Shown here: positions 56,225-64,000 of the stretch, piece after piece
Layout of the letters: each line of letters opens with the position of its first letter
Numbering within the stretch: position 1 is the stretch's first letter
DNA from: Cyanobium sp. NIES-981
GTDB taxonomy: Bacteria; Cyanobacteriota; Cyanobacteriia; PCC-6307; Cyanobiaceae
NCBI RefSeq assembly: GCF_900088535.1
Contig: NZ_LT578417.1
Span: 2,790,001-2,854,000, forward strand
Reading direction: 5' to 3'
Length of the DNA stretch: 64,000 nt
Translations under genes and position numbers: made by a program
The notes under the pieces: model-generated
What the model saw: the letters and a program-made list of their open reading frames with translations, nothing else
The model's database searches: none
What the model was told of the DNA's origin: nothing

Positions 56225-57418
56225 ATGCTGAGTCTGTCGATGGTGGTGCGCAACGAGGAAGCGCGGCTCGAGGCCTGCCTCAGCTCCGTGGCCGGTTTCG
56301 TCGACGAGATGGTGCTGCTCGACACCGGCTCCACCGATGCCACCGTGAGCATCGCCCAGCGCTGCGGCGCCGTGGTGCATTCCCTGCCCTGGCCCGGGGA
56401 CTTCGCCCCGGCCCGCAACGAGGCGCTGCGGCATGTTTCGGGCGACTGGGTGCTGGTGCTCGATGCCGATGAGCAGCTGCTGGAGAGCGCCCGCCGTCCC
56501 CTGCGCCAGCTGCTGCAGGAGCCCGACCTGCTGCTGGTCAATCTGCTGCGCTTCGAGCGGGGCGCCCGGCAGTCGCCGTACTCGAGCGTGAGTCGCCTGT
56601 TCCGGCGCCATCCCGCCATCCAGTGGAGTGGCGCCTACCACGCCCAGGTGGATGACAGCGTGCTGACCCTGCTGCAGCAGGAACCCCACTTGCGGCTGGA
56701 GGACTGCCAGGAACCCGCCCTGGTGCACGACGGCTACGCGCCCGCACTGCTGGGCGAGCGGGACAAGGCCCGGCGGCTGCGCCAGGCGATGGAGCAGGAG
56801 CTGCTGGCCGATCCCGACGACCCCTACGCCTGCGCCAAGCTCGGCAGCCTGGATGTGAGCGAGGGGCATCAACAGCGCGGCATCGCCCTGCTGGAGCGGG
56901 GTCTGGCGCGTTGCCCCAGCGCGGCGGCACCGGTGCGCTACGAGCTGCTGCTGCATCTGGCCATGGCTGTCGCCCCCGAGCAGCCAGGCCGGGCCGAAAC
57001 GCTCTACCGCGAGGCCGTGGCCCTGCCGCTGCCGGCCCGGGTGAGCCTGGGCGCCCGGCTGAACCTGGCTGCCCTGCTGTGCGGGCAGGGGCAGCTGGAG
57101 GAGGCGGCCACCCTGTGCCGGCAGGCCACCGTCGTTGCTCCCGAAGTGGGCCTGGGCTGGTACAACCTCGGGCTGATCGAGCGACGTCGCGGCCAGCTGC
57201 CGGCTGCGATCGCGGCCTACCGCAGAGCCATCGGCCTGGATGAGAACCATGCCGAGGCCCAGCAGAACCTGGCCGTGGCGCTGCTGATGGGCGGCGACAT
57301 CGCCGCAGCCCGCGACGGTTTCCGGCGGGCCATCAGCCTGCTGCGGCTCCAGGGGCGCACCGCGGAGGCCGAGGATCTGCGGCAACGGGCCACGGCCCTG
57401 GTGAAGCTGGACCCCTGA
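56225..57418 (+). CDS. family 2 glycosyltransferase with C-terminal TPR repeats
   Basis: A 397-residue protein. The N-terminal GT-A domain has LSLSMVVRNEEARLEACLSS, DEMVLLDTGSTDATVSI and the DxD-like VLVLDADEQLL, typical of the SunS-type/TPR glycosyltransferase group. From about residue 190 tetratricopeptide repeats follow (YNLGLIERRRGQLPAAIAAY is the clearest). ATG 56225 is chosen; GTG 56219 is two codons upstream. It begins 14 bases after nagZ. The acceptor, sugar or protein, is unknown. Confidence 0.88.
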   Translation: MLSLSMVVRNEEARLEACLSSVAGFVDEMVLLDTGSTDATVSIAQRCGAVVHSLPWPGDFAPARNEALRHVSGDWVLVLDADEQLLESARRPLRQLLQEPDLLLVNLLRFERGARQSPYSSVSRLFRRHPAIQWSGAYHAQVDDSVLTLLQQEPHLRLEDCQEPALVHDGYAPALLGERDKARRLRQAMEQELLADPDDPYACAKLGSLDVSEGHQQRGIALLERGLARCPSAAAPVRYELLLHLAMAVAPEQPGRAETLYREAVALPLPARVSLGARLNLAALLCGQGQLEEAATLCRQATVVAPEVGLGWYNLGLIERRRGQLPAAIAAYRRAIGLDENHAEAQQNLAVALLMGGDIAAARDGFRRAISLLRLQGRTAEAEDLRQRATALVKLDP

Positions 57419-57459
57419 GCCAGGCTTCCCCGCTGAACACGCACCACCCTCCCTCCCCC

Positions 57460-58308
57460 ATGCCTTCCCCACCTCTGGCCGGTCGGACCGTGGCCGTGAC
57501 GCGGGCCGAAACCCAGCTTGGGGAGGCCCGCCAGCTGTTCGAGCAGGCGGGCGCCAGGGTGGTGGACCTGCCCGCCCTGGTGGTCACGCCCCCCGACACC
57601 TGGGGGCCGCTGGATGACGCCCTGGCCGAGCTGGAGGATTTCCACTGGCTGGTGTTCTCCAGCGGCAACGGCGTGGACGCGGTGGAGCGGCGCCTGCAGC
57701 GGCGGGGCCGCTGCCTGGCCGGCCGGCCACGCTCCCTGCGGATCGCCGCCGTGGGCCGCAAGACCGCCGCCCAGCTGGACACCATCGGAGCCCCGGCCGA
57801 CTTCATCCCGCCGCGCTTCGTGGCCGACAGCCTGCTGGAGCACTTCCCCGTCTCCGGCTGGGGCCTGCGGCTGCTGCTGCCCCGGGTGCAGAGCGGCGGC
57901 CGCACGCTCCTGGCCGAAGCCTTCGCCGAGGCCGGAGCCCGGGTGGTGGAGGTGGCCGCCTACGAAACCCGCTGCCCGGAGGGGCTGCCCACCGCCGCGG
58001 TGGCGGCGCTCGAGGGCGGCCAGCTCGACGCGATCACCTTCAGCAGCGCCAAGACCGTGTCGAACACGGCCCGGCTCCTGGAAGGGGCCTTCGGCGCCAC
58101 CTGGCAGGGGCGCCTGGAGGATGTGGCCCTGGTCTCGATCGGCCCGCAGACCAGCCTCAGGCTCCGGAGCGCCCTCGGCCGGGTGGACGCCGAGGCGGAC
58201 CCCCATGACCTGGAGGGGTTGGTACGGGCCTGCGGAGAAGCGCTCAGAGCTCGGCCGAGACGGTCTGCTTCCCCTGACGCAGGGTCAGCTGACCGCGATC
58301 GACATTGA
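57460..58308 (+). CDS. hemD: uroporphyrinogen-III synthase
   Basis: Cyclises hydroxymethylbilane to uroporphyrinogen III for heme, chlorophyll and bilin synthesis. Sequence identity within this family is low, but the two-lobed pattern is visible: GRTVAVTRAETQLGEARQLF, HWLVFSSGNGVDAV, AAVGRKTAAQLD, then ARVVEVAAYETRCP and AITFSSAKTVSNTARLL with VSIGPQTS. Length 282 residues is normal. It is the last gene of the DUF751-rbfA operon, and its 3' end overlaps the convergent lipoprotein gene by 65 bases. Confidence 0.88.
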   Translation: MPSPPLAGRTVAVTRAETQLGEARQLFEQAGARVVDLPALVVTPPDTWGPLDDALAELEDFHWLVFSSGNGVDAVERRLQRRGRCLAGRPRSLRIAAVGRKTAAQLDTIGAPADFIPPRFVADSLLEHFPVSGWGLRLLLPRVQSGGRTLLAEAFAEAGARVVEVAAYETRCPEGLPTAAVAALEGGQLDAITFSSAKTVSNTARLLEGAFGATWQGRLEDVALVSIGPQTSLRLRSALGRVDAEADPHDLEGLVRACGEALRARPRRSASPDAGSADRDRH

Positions 58309-58786
58309 TGGCGGCCACCGTCCAGCCGGACGGCAGCAGGTCGGTGGTGCGGCCGCCACGGTCACCCACGCTGAGGGCCCCGCTGGTGGCGCCGTACTCC
58401 ACGATGGCCTGGGAGGCGCCCCCCGAGCGGATGACGCCACTGAACCGGAAGGCTGGCGGCAGGGTGAGACGGGCCTGGGTGGTGGCGCCACGCCGGGCTG
58501 CAGCGCCCCCGCTGGAGGGGCTGGGGATGGCGGCGAAGGGGTCATCCCGGCCGATCTTCACCGACGCGAGCACCTCATTCGGTGTGGGAAGGGGCGTGAG
58601 GCCCGTGCTCTGGGGGGTATCCGCAGCCGGGGACGCCGCCTGGGCTGCGGGAGGCGGGGCAGGCGTGCTGGCCTCAGGGGGAGCGTCGCCACCGCCGCCG
58701 CAGGCGGAGAGCAGCAGCGCCAGCAGGGAACCCAGCAGCAGGCGATCAGGCCGTGGGCTGTTCGACAAGATCTCGGAAGCGGTCAA
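58244..58786 (-). CDS. lipoprotein of unknown function
   Basis: A 180-residue protein with a lipoprotein signal (LLLGSLLALLLSACGGGG), a Pro/Ala-rich linker and a C-terminal beta-rich domain: GRDDPFAAIP, then FRFSGVIRSGGASQAIVEYG and GWTVAAINVDRGQLTL. The GRDDPF plus short beta-domain layout recalls type IV pilus PilP-like lipoproteins, but no pilus genes are near and the match is weak. Start is TTG 58786, 41 bases inside the SRPBCC gene on the same strand. Confidence 0.65.
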   Translation of the reverse strand: MTASEILSNSPRPDRLLLGSLLALLLSACGGGGDAPPEASTPAPPPAAQAASPAADTPQSTGLTPLPTPNEVLASVKIGRDDPFAAIPSPSSGGAAARRGATTQARLTLPPAFRFSGVIRSGGASQAIVEYGATSGALSVGDRGGRTTDLLPSGWTVAAINVDRGQLTLRQGKQTVSAEL

Positions 58787-59188
58787 GATTCGCCTGGAGC
58801 TCCTTGGTCACGATGCCACCCAGGATGCTGGGTTCCATGAGCGGTGCCAAGACCCCCGGCAATTCGTAGCTGACACTGAGCTTCACGGCGGTGCTGCCAT
58901 CGGGCTGCGGGTAGAAGCGCACCCCCCCCGGGTGGGCAGCCCCCCCACCGACTCCCAGTGGAGCTGCTGGGCCTCCACCCGCTGGGTGATGCGGGCTTTC
59001 CAGTGGAAGCGGAATCCCTGTGCCGCCAGGGTCCAGTCGGTGAGGTCCGGGTCGTTCGGCTCGGTGACCACCGACTCGATCCAGCGCATCCAGCGGGGCA
59101 TGGCCTCGAGATCGCTCCACACCGCCCACACGCGGTCCGCGGGTGCGGCGATCAGGGTGGTGACGCTGTGCTCGAGCCATCGGCCCAT
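58746..59188 (-). pseudogene. SRPBCC-fold (polyketide cyclase-like) gene with a frameshift at a G8 tract
   Basis: The first part, from ATG 59188, reads MGRWLEHSVTTLIAAPADRV and continues to SVGGLPTRG in one frame; the second part, VRFYPQPDGSTAVKLSVSY to the stop at 58746, is in another frame. Joined they give one START/SRPBCC-type domain of about 147 residues. The break coincides with eight consecutive G residues on the minus strand (58922-58929), where nine would restore the frame. It may be a sequencing or assembly error, a true pseudogene, or a slippery tract. It lies directly downstream of crtQ, the arrangement I expect in cyanobacteria. Confidence 0.8.
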
Positions 59189-59248
59189 GGGGCTTCTCCT
59201 GCGTTGGGCTTGGGGGATCGGGCCTGAAACCAGCGGGTCGCGGGCCTT

Positions 59249-60766
59249 TCAGCCGGTGGCGGCGTTGCTGGCGAGCTGGACGGGCCGATCGAGGATGGCC
59301 GCGGCCGCCATGCGGCCACTCATGGTGGCACCTTCCATCGAGTCGATGTAGTCCTGCCGGGTGTAGCTGCCGGCCAGGAAGAAGTTGGGCACCGGCGTGC
59401 GCTGGGTGGGCCGGTAGGGCTCCATGCCGGGGGCTTCGCGGTAGAGCGACTGGGCCAGCTTGACCACGTTGCTCCACACCAGCGTGAGGTTGGCGGCCGA
59501 GGGGAACAGCCGGCGCACCTGGGCATCGGTGGCCGCCACGATCGCCTCGGTCTTCTGCGTGATCCAGGGATCCCCGGGGGTCAGCACGCACTGGAGCAGC
59601 GAACCGAGCCCCTCCTTGCGGTAGTCCTCGGGACTGGCCAGGGCCAGGTCGGCGAAACAGCTGAAATCGGCGTCCGCGGTGTAGAGCAGGTTGTCCAGGC
59701 CGGAGGGCCGGCTGAGGTCGGCGCGGGAGGCCTGCTGGGCCGGGGAGTCGCCCAGTTCGGTCACCCAGCCGTCGTAGCGGAGCTGCACCGTGGCCACCGG
59801 CACCGCCTCCAGCCGGTAGATGGCGTCGAAGAGGGGCAGGCGGCGCCAGGCCTCCGGCAGCATGCGCTGGATGCCGGGCACGTCACAGGCGGCGAGATAG
59901 GCATCGGCCTCCACCTGCCGCTCCCCGTCCGGCGTGCCCAGGGTGAGGCCGCTCACCCGGAAGGCCGGCTGCCCAGGCGCGCCGTGGTCGCCGGAGGCGG
60001 CGGCAATGGCGTCGTAGTGCACCTGGGTGACGCGGTGGCGCAGGTGCAGGCGTCCCCCCCGGGCGGTGATGTAGTCGAGGATCGGACCGGTGAGCCAGCG
60101 GTGGGGCGAACCCTTGAGCAGGTTGAGCTTGGAGGCCTCGGTTTTCGAGGCGAACATCATGAAGATGGTGAGCATGCAGCGGGCCGAGATGGCCTCGCAG
60201 TCGATGAAACCCAGGGCGTAGGCGATCGGATTCCACATCCGCTCGATGCTCTGGCGGCTGCCGCCATGGCCGAGGAACCACTGCTGGAAGCTGATGCGGT
60301 CGAGGTCGCGGATCACCCGCATCGCCCCTTCGTAGTCCACCAGACCCCGCACGATCGGGCTGGTGCCGAGGGCCAGCGCATTGCGCAGCTTGTCGATCCA
60401 GTCCAGCTGGGGCGTGGTGAAGAAGGCCTTCAGACCGTTGAAGGGAGCCCCGATCGGAAAACGGAAATCGAGCTCGCGCAGATCGCCACCCGCATTCACG
60501 AACAGGTGGGTGTGCTGCTTGGGCAGCAGATTCTCGATCGCCCCCACCTTGCGCAGCAGGGCGAACAGGTTGGCGTAGTTGAAGAAGAACACATGCAACC
60601 CCATCTCGATGTGGTTGCCGTCGGGATCCACCCAGCTGCCCACCTTGCCGCCCATGAACGGCCGGGCCTCGTAGAGGTCCACGGCATGGCCCGCATCCAC
60701 CAGATCCACGGCCGCCGCCAGACCAGCCAGACCCGCACCGACGATGGCGACCCGCACCCTGTCCAC
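59249..60766 (-). CDS. crtQ: 9,9'-di-cis-zeta-carotene desaturase
   Basis: FAD enzyme of carotenoid synthesis converting zeta-carotene to lycopene precursors at the thylakoid or plasma membrane. The 505-residue protein begins [19 protein letters not shown] (FAD site) and has [39 protein letters not shown] and the C-terminal [18 protein letters not shown]. These fit plant-type ZDS/CrtQ better than phytoene desaturase. It is divergent from the A-type carrier gene through a symmetrical promoter region; the SRPBCC gene follows 60 bases downstream. Confidence 0.94.
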   Translation of the reverse strand: MDRVRVAIVGAGLAGLAAAVDLVDAGHAVDLYEARPFMGGKVGSWVDPDGNHIEMGLHVFFFNYANLFALLRKVGAIENLLPKQHTHLFVNAGGDLRELDFRFPIGAPFNGLKAFFTTPQLDWIDKLRNALALGTSPIVRGLVDYEGAMRVIRDLDRISFQQWFLGHGGSRQSIERMWNPIAYALGFIDCEAISARCMLTIFMMFASKTEASKLNLLKGSPHRWLTGPILDYITARGGRLHLRHRVTQVHYDAIAAASGDHGAPGQPAFRVSGLTLGTPDGERQVEADAYLAACDVPGIQRMLPEAWRRLPLFDAIYRLEAVPVATVQLRYDGWVTELGDSPAQQASRADLSRPSGLDNLLYTADADFSCFADLALASPEDYRKEGLGSLLQCVLTPGDPWITQKTEAIVAATDAQVRRLFPSAANLTLVWSNVVKLAQSLYREAPGMEPYRPTQRTPVPNFFLAGSYTRQDYIDSMEGATMSGRMAAAAILDRPVQLASNAATG

Positions 60767-60784
60767 TCCCTGATGTCGCCCCAG

Positions 60785-60825
60785 ACTCTATGGATCCGAC
60801 AGCGGCGGGTGCTGGTCCATAGAGT
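60785..60825. promoter_or_regulatory. mirror-image divergent promoter, crtQ / A-type Fe-S carrier
   Basis: A perfect 10-bp inverted repeat, ACTCTATGGA at 60785-60794 and TCCATAGAGT at 60816-60825, 21 bases apart. Each arm contains TAGAGT in the direction of one gene: 18 bases before the crtQ ATG on the minus strand and 26 bases before ATG 60852 on the plus strand. The repeat thus holds both putative -10 elements and could bind one symmetrical regulator. Confidence 0.5.
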
Positions 60826-60851
60826 TGGCCTCTGCCGTTCTGGCCCCTGCG

Positions 60852-61277
60852 ATGAGCACCGAAACCACCACCGCCGGCGCCCCGTCCGCCGCCGCCGCCC
60901 CAGCTCCGGCCACCTTCACCGCCCGTGACGGCAAGGGCATCCTGATCACCGAACCCGCCATGAAGCAGCTGGGGGCCCTGATCAGCCAGCAGGGCGAAGG
61001 CAGGGTGCTGCGGGTGGGGGTGCGCTCCGGCGGCTGCAGCGGCATGAGCTACACGATGGATTTCATCGGTGCTGACGCGATCCGTGCGGACGACGAGCAG
61101 TACACCTACGAACCCGAAGGAGCTCCCAGCTTCCAGGTGGTCTGCGATCCCAAGAGCCTGCTGTACATCTACGGCATGCAGCTGGACTTCTCCAGCGCCC
61201 TGATCGGCGGCGGCTTCAACTTCACCAACCCCAACGCCAGCCAGACCTGTGGCTGTGGCAGTTCCTTCGCGGTCTGA
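60852..61277 (+). CDS. A-type iron-sulfur carrier (IscA/SufA family)
   Basis: Scaffold or carrier that hands Fe-S clusters to target proteins. From ATG 60852 the protein is 141 residues with a Thr/Ala/Pro-rich N-terminal extension of about 30, then ILITEPAMKQLGALIS and the three cluster cysteines: RSGGCSGMSY and QTCGCGSSF. An in-frame TTG at 60825 coincides with the -10-like element and is unlikely as start. A TPR gene follows 74 bases downstream. Confidence 0.92.
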   Translation: MSTETTTAGAPSAAAAPAPATFTARDGKGILITEPAMKQLGALISQQGEGRVLRVGVRSGGCSGMSYTMDFIGADAIRADDEQYTYEPEGAPSFQVVCDPKSLLYIYGMQLDFSSALIGGGFNFTNPNASQTCGCGSSFAV

Positions 61278-61351
61278 CCCCGGCCCGGCGGCGCCGGCGG
61301 GCTTCCGCTCGCATGGGAACCTGAGGGATCCGTTCCCGTGCCCCCCACGCC

Positions 61352-61789
61352 ATGTCGGCCAGTTCCGCTGAGGGCAGCCCCACCACCTCGCTCTTCGAGG
61401 CCGCGATCAGCCGCTACAACGAGGGCGCCGATCCCGCCGAACTCCTGGCGGACTTCGAGGCCATCACCGAGCAGGCCCCCCGCCAGTCCGCCGGCTGGAC
61501 CTGCCTGGCCTGGCTGCAGCTGCTCACCGATCAGCCCTTGCTGGCACTGCGCTCGGCCCGCACCGCCGTAAAGCTCAACCCCCAGGATCCCCAGGCGCGC
61601 CTCAACCTCAGCCTGGCCCTGCTGGAAACCGGCACCACCGGCGTGCGCGAACACATCGCCATCGTGCAGCGGGTGATGGTGATGGCACCGGACCTGGCCT
61701 CCGAGCTGCAGCAGTCCATGGCCGATGGTCTGCAGCGCCGCCCCGGCTGGCCCGCCATGCTCAAGATTCAGAGCTGGCTGAACGGGTGA
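61352..61789 (+). CDS. TPR-repeat protein
   Basis: A 145-residue soluble helical protein with about three tetratricopeptide-like units: LFEAAISRYNEGADPAELL, AGWTCLAWLQLLTDQPLLAL and ALRSARTAVKLNPQDPQARL. It is probably a protein-protein adaptor. Its C-terminus (PGWPAMLKIQSWLNG) is conserved-looking. It lies between the A-type carrier and the LpxB-related gene, all on the plus strand. Confidence 0.75.
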   Translation: MSASSAEGSPTTSLFEAAISRYNEGADPAELLADFEAITEQAPRQSAGWTCLAWLQLLTDQPLLALRSARTAVKLNPQDPQARLNLSLALLETGTTGVREHIAIVQRVMVMAPDLASELQQSMADGLQRRPGWPAMLKIQSWLNG

Positions 61790-61829
61790 GCACCGCACGG
61801 CTCAACACGGCAACGGCGCTCTGAGGCCG

Positions 61830-63074
61830 GTGGCTGCGGTTCTGCTGCTGAGCAACGGCCATGGGGAGGACCTCAGTGGCGCCCTGATCGGCTCGGCCCT
61901 GATGGCGCGTGGCGTGTCGGTGGAGGCTCTGCCCCTGGTGGGCCACGGCAAGGCCTACCGGCAGCGCGGCATCGCCGTGGTGGCGCCCACGCGGGAATGC
62001 CGCACCGGTGGCCTGGGCTTCACCAGCTTCCAGGGCCAGCTGAGTGAACTGCTGGATGGCCAGGTGGCCCATGTGCTGGCCAACCTGGGGCGGCTGCTGC
62101 GCCACCGGGGGCGTCACCAGCTCGTGGTGGCCGTGGGCGATCTGGTGGCCGTGCTCGGGGCCTGGCTGGGTGGGCAGCGCGCGGCGGTCTACCTGGTGGC
62201 CTACTCGAGCCACTACGAAGGCCGGCTGCGGCTGCCGTGGCCCTGCGGCTGGCTGCTGCGTCGCCCCGCGGTGCGTGCCATCTGGAGCCGCGATGCCCTC
62301 ACCGCCCGGGACCTCAGCCAGCAGCTGGGGCGAGCGGTGACCTTTCGGGGCAATCCCTTTCTGGATGCGGCCCTGGCGCCCTTCCAGATCGCGGCCGAAG
62401 CGGCTGACGGCCCGGCGCGGGCGACCGCAGCTCACCACACGCCCCCCCCGCAGCGGCTCGCCCTGCTGCCCGGCAGCCGGCTGCCGGAGGCCCGCGACAA
62501 CCTGGCCCTGATGCTGCAGATGCTGGAGCTGTTGCCCGCGGCCCTGCACCAGCGCCGCCTGCTGGCGCAGGCGGCGCTGGTGCCTGCCCTGGACCGCCAG
62601 CGGATCGGGGAGCTGGCGGCGGCGCGGGGCTGGCGCTGGGTCGGTGCCGATCGGCTGCGACGGAACGGCCTGGAGCTGGTGCTCAGCTGGTCCGGGTTCG
62701 GCGCCACCCTGCAGGCGGCGGATCTGGTGCTGGCGATGGCCGGCACGGCGACCGAGCAGGCGGTGGGGCTGGCCAAGCCGGTGGTGCAGCTGGTGGGGGA
62801 GGGTCCCCAGTTCACGGCGGGCTTCGCGGAGGCGCAGCGGCGCTTGCTGGGCAGCGGCGTGTACTGCGCCCCGTGGGGCGGCGACAGGGAGGCCATGCTG
62901 CGCCGCAGTGCCCAGCTGACGAGCTCGCTGCTGGAGGAACTGGCCCAGCCCGGGCAGGGAAACCGCCTGCGGCGTGACCTGGCCCGCAACGCCGCCGTGC
63001 GGATCGGCCCGCCAGGCGGCACGGAACGGCTCGCGGCGGCGATCATGGACCTGCTGCCCTCCTGCCATGGCTGA
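61830..63074 (+). CDS. lipid-A-disaccharide-synthase-related protein
   Basis: A 414-residue GT-B-fold protein from GTG 61830. It resembles the cyanobacterial and plant LpxB-related group (TIGR03492) rather than true LpxB: VLLLSNGHGEDLSGALIG at the start, VALVAVGD-like VVAVGDLVAVLGAWLGG, ALLPGSRLPEARDNLALML in the middle and MAGTATEQAVGLAKPVVQL near the C-terminus. Substrate unknown. It overlaps the next gene by 8 bases. Confidence 0.85.
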   Translation: MAAVLLLSNGHGEDLSGALIGSALMARGVSVEALPLVGHGKAYRQRGIAVVAPTRECRTGGLGFTSFQGQLSELLDGQVAHVLANLGRLLRHRGRHQLVVAVGDLVAVLGAWLGGQRAAVYLVAYSSHYEGRLRLPWPCGWLLRRPAVRAIWSRDALTARDLSQQLGRAVTFRGNPFLDAALAPFQIAAEAADGPARATAAHHTPPPQRLALLPGSRLPEARDNLALMLQMLELLPAALHQRRLLAQAALVPALDRQRIGELAAARGWRWVGADRLRRNGLELVLSWSGFGATLQAADLVLAMAGTATEQAVGLAKPVVQLVGEGPQFTAGFAEAQRRLLGSGVYCAPWGGDREAMLRRSAQLTSSLLEELAQPGQGNRLRRDLARNAAVRIGPPGGTERLAAAIMDLLPSCHG

Positions 63075-63345
63075 CGCCGTTCCACCCCTCCAGCGCCTCA
63101 AGGGGGCCATGGACGCCATCCTGGTGGCCGATGTGTTCCTGGTGATTGCCGCGGCCGGATGGTTCGCCGTGGCGGTGGTGTGCCACAGCCAGAAGATCGA
63201 GGCTCCCCTCCGGCTGTTCCAGACCCTCTGGAAGCCGCTGTTCACCCCGGCCATCGGCCTGCTGATGGCGGCGGCGGTGCTCAGCGGGCTGCTGGGCTGG
63301 TGGCAGCGGCGAGAGCAGAATCGAGCCCGGCGTACTGAAAGCTGA
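63067..63345 (+). CDS. small two-helix membrane protein
   Basis: A 92-residue protein from ATG 63067 with two membrane helices (ILVADVFLVIAAAGWFAVAV and PAIGLLMAAAVLSGLLGWW) joined by a loop with QTLWKPLFTP. It starts inside the end of the LpxB-related gene, so it is probably cotranscribed. Its last 22 codons overlap the convergent epimerase gene. I do not know the family; it reads like a conserved cyanobacterial protein. Confidence 0.65.
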   Translation: MADAVPPLQRLKGAMDAILVADVFLVIAAAGWFAVAVVCHSQKIEAPLRLFQTLWKPLFTPAIGLLMAAAVLSGLLGWWQRREQNRARRTES

Positions 63346-64000
63346 ACCCCTGGGCCCGCAGGCGCCGGGATTCCACCTGCTGCCCGTCGAGCACCACCTG
63401 GGCACCGTCCCCGAGCAACAGCTGCAGAATCGGCGCGGGCACCGGCAACAGGCTCGGCCGGCCCAGCACCTTGCCGAGGCAGGAGGCGAACTGGGCCATC
63501 CGCACAGGCTCGGGAGCCACGGCGTTGTACACGCCCGCATAGGCAGGGTCGTCGAGGGCGGTGGCCACCAGCCGGCAGAGGTCGTGCCGATGGATCCAGC
63601 TCATCCACTGACGCCCCGAACCGATCGGACCACCGAAGCCCATCCGGAACACCGGCAGCATCTTCGCCAGGGCGCCGCCATCGCCGCCCAGCACGATGCC
63701 GATGCGCAGAATCACCAGCCGGCAGGCCTCCGGACAGCCTGACGCCGCGGCTTCCCACTGCTGGCAGATCTCCGCGAGATAGTCAGAGCCGGCCGGGCTC
63801 TCCTCGCTGAAGGTGGCATCGGGGCTGGTGCCATAGAACCCCACCGCCGAGCCGTTCACCAGCACCCGAGGCGGGTTGGGCATCTGCTGCATGGCTGCCA
63901 CAAGCAGTTCGGTGGTGCGCAGGCGGCTCTGCAGCAGCAGCTGGCGGTGGGCGGGTGTCCAGCGCTTCTCGGCAATCGGCTCCCCTGCCAGGTTCACCAC
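63281..64000 (-). CDS. SDR39U1/TIGR01777-type NAD-dependent epimerase (5' end beyond the window)
   Basis: The C-terminal 239 residues of an extended short-chain dehydrogenase related to YfcH and SDR39U1. Visible are VNLAGEPIAEKRWTPAHRQ, then RVLVNGSAVGFYGTSPDATF (with the catalytic Tyr), LRIGIVLGGDGGAL and WIHRHDLCRLV. The N-terminal Rossmann start lies past position 64000. The family's substrate is unknown; plant and cyanobacterial members have been linked to chloroplast division or chlorophyll metabolism only loosely. Confidence 0.88.
   Translation of the reverse strand: MVNLAGEPIAEKRWTPAHRQLLLQSRLRTTELLVAAMQQMPNPPRVLVNGSAVGFYGTSPDATFSEESPAGSDYLAEICQQWEAAASGCPEACRLVILRIGIVLGGDGGALAKMLPVFRMGFGGPIGSGRQWMSWIHRHDLCRLVATALDDPAYAGVYNAVAPEPVRMAQFASCLGKVLGRPSLLPVPAPILQLLLGDGAQVVLDGQQVESRRLRAQGFSFQYAGLDSALAAATSPAAR

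Noticed and set aside
58244-58786. Naming the lipoprotein PilP
   Set aside because: Only the GRDDPF motif and a small beta-rich domain are shared; no type IV pilus genes are in the window.

Overview
The window looks like chromosomal DNA of a GC-rich picocyanobacterium of the Cyanobium / freshwater Synechococcus type. Evidence is the photosynthetic gene content (psbU, a PetL-like b6f subunit, a PucC/BCH2-family transporter, crtQ, a CRR7-family NDH-1 factor), cyanobacteria-specific families (DUF751, DUF2834, DUF2973, DUF3120, DUF4346, VKOR-thioredoxin fusion, RarA fusion) and a 16S-tRNA-Ile-tRNA-Ala-23S-5S operon. Genes are very dense. I see no phage, insertion sequence, integrase or CRISPR array. 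Family assignments come from reading the translations; no database search was run.

Layout. 1-5.1 kb: lipoprotein start, small membrane protein, RND pump and its lipoprotein adaptor, all on the minus strand. 5.2-16 kb: rarA fusion, a secreted DUF1400-like protein, bcp, coaX, cysH, then a tightly coupled plus-strand operon (type II NADH dehydrogenase, HAD phosphatase, HflX running in frame into a 1-Cys-type peroxiredoxin), then anmK. 15.8-17.1 kb: a ribbon-helix-helix regulator with a palindromic operator and several very small genes. 17.3-26.7 kb: ABC-F ATPase, Deg protease, small conserved proteins, hrpB, xseA-xseB, DUF2834 and a zinc-ribbon membrane protein. 26.8-34.3 kb: YihY-family membrane protein and the complete rRNA operon on the minus strand, with a roughly 0.7 kb leader, processing stems and a terminator. 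34.3-40.7 kb: a minus-strand operon uppP, DUF512 radical-SAM-like protein, tolC-like, pucC-like, inositol-monophosphatase family, ending at the rrn promoter. 40.7-48.2 kb: DUF3120, psbU, nadB, VKOR-Trx, rimO, petL-like, B12-binding radical SAM protein. 48.2-54 kb: DUF4346, FemAB-like protein, RibD-C reductase, tandem PTPS/QueD protein, aroK, crr7, DUF6816-like protein and glutathione S-transferase. 54-58.8 kb: DUF751, rbfA, nagZ, TPR glycosyltransferase, hemD operon and a lipoprotein. 58.7-64 kb: a frameshifted SRPBCC gene, crtQ, an A-type Fe-S carrier, TPR protein, LpxB-related protein, small membrane protein and the 3' part of an SDR39U1-type epimerase.

How the genes work together. The pump and adaptor at the left end could use the TolC-like channel at 36.6-38.3 kb. 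anmK, nagZ, uppP, the FemAB-like protein and the LpxB-related protein all concern the envelope. psbU, the PetL-like protein, crr7, crtQ, hemD, the VKOR-Trx protein and the A-type carrier support the photosynthetic machinery. Several genes carry a TAGRNT hexamer about 20-35 bases before the start codon and no obvious Shine-Dalgarno sequence, which suggests short leaders.

Most unusual items: the in-frame HflX-peroxiredoxin fusion with no stop in any frame across the junction; the G8-tract frameshift in the SRPBCC gene; the mirror-image divergent promoter between crtQ and the Fe-S carrier gene; the divergent pair crr7/DUF6816 whose ATG codons share two bases; and the regulator/operator/small-protein module at 16 kb.
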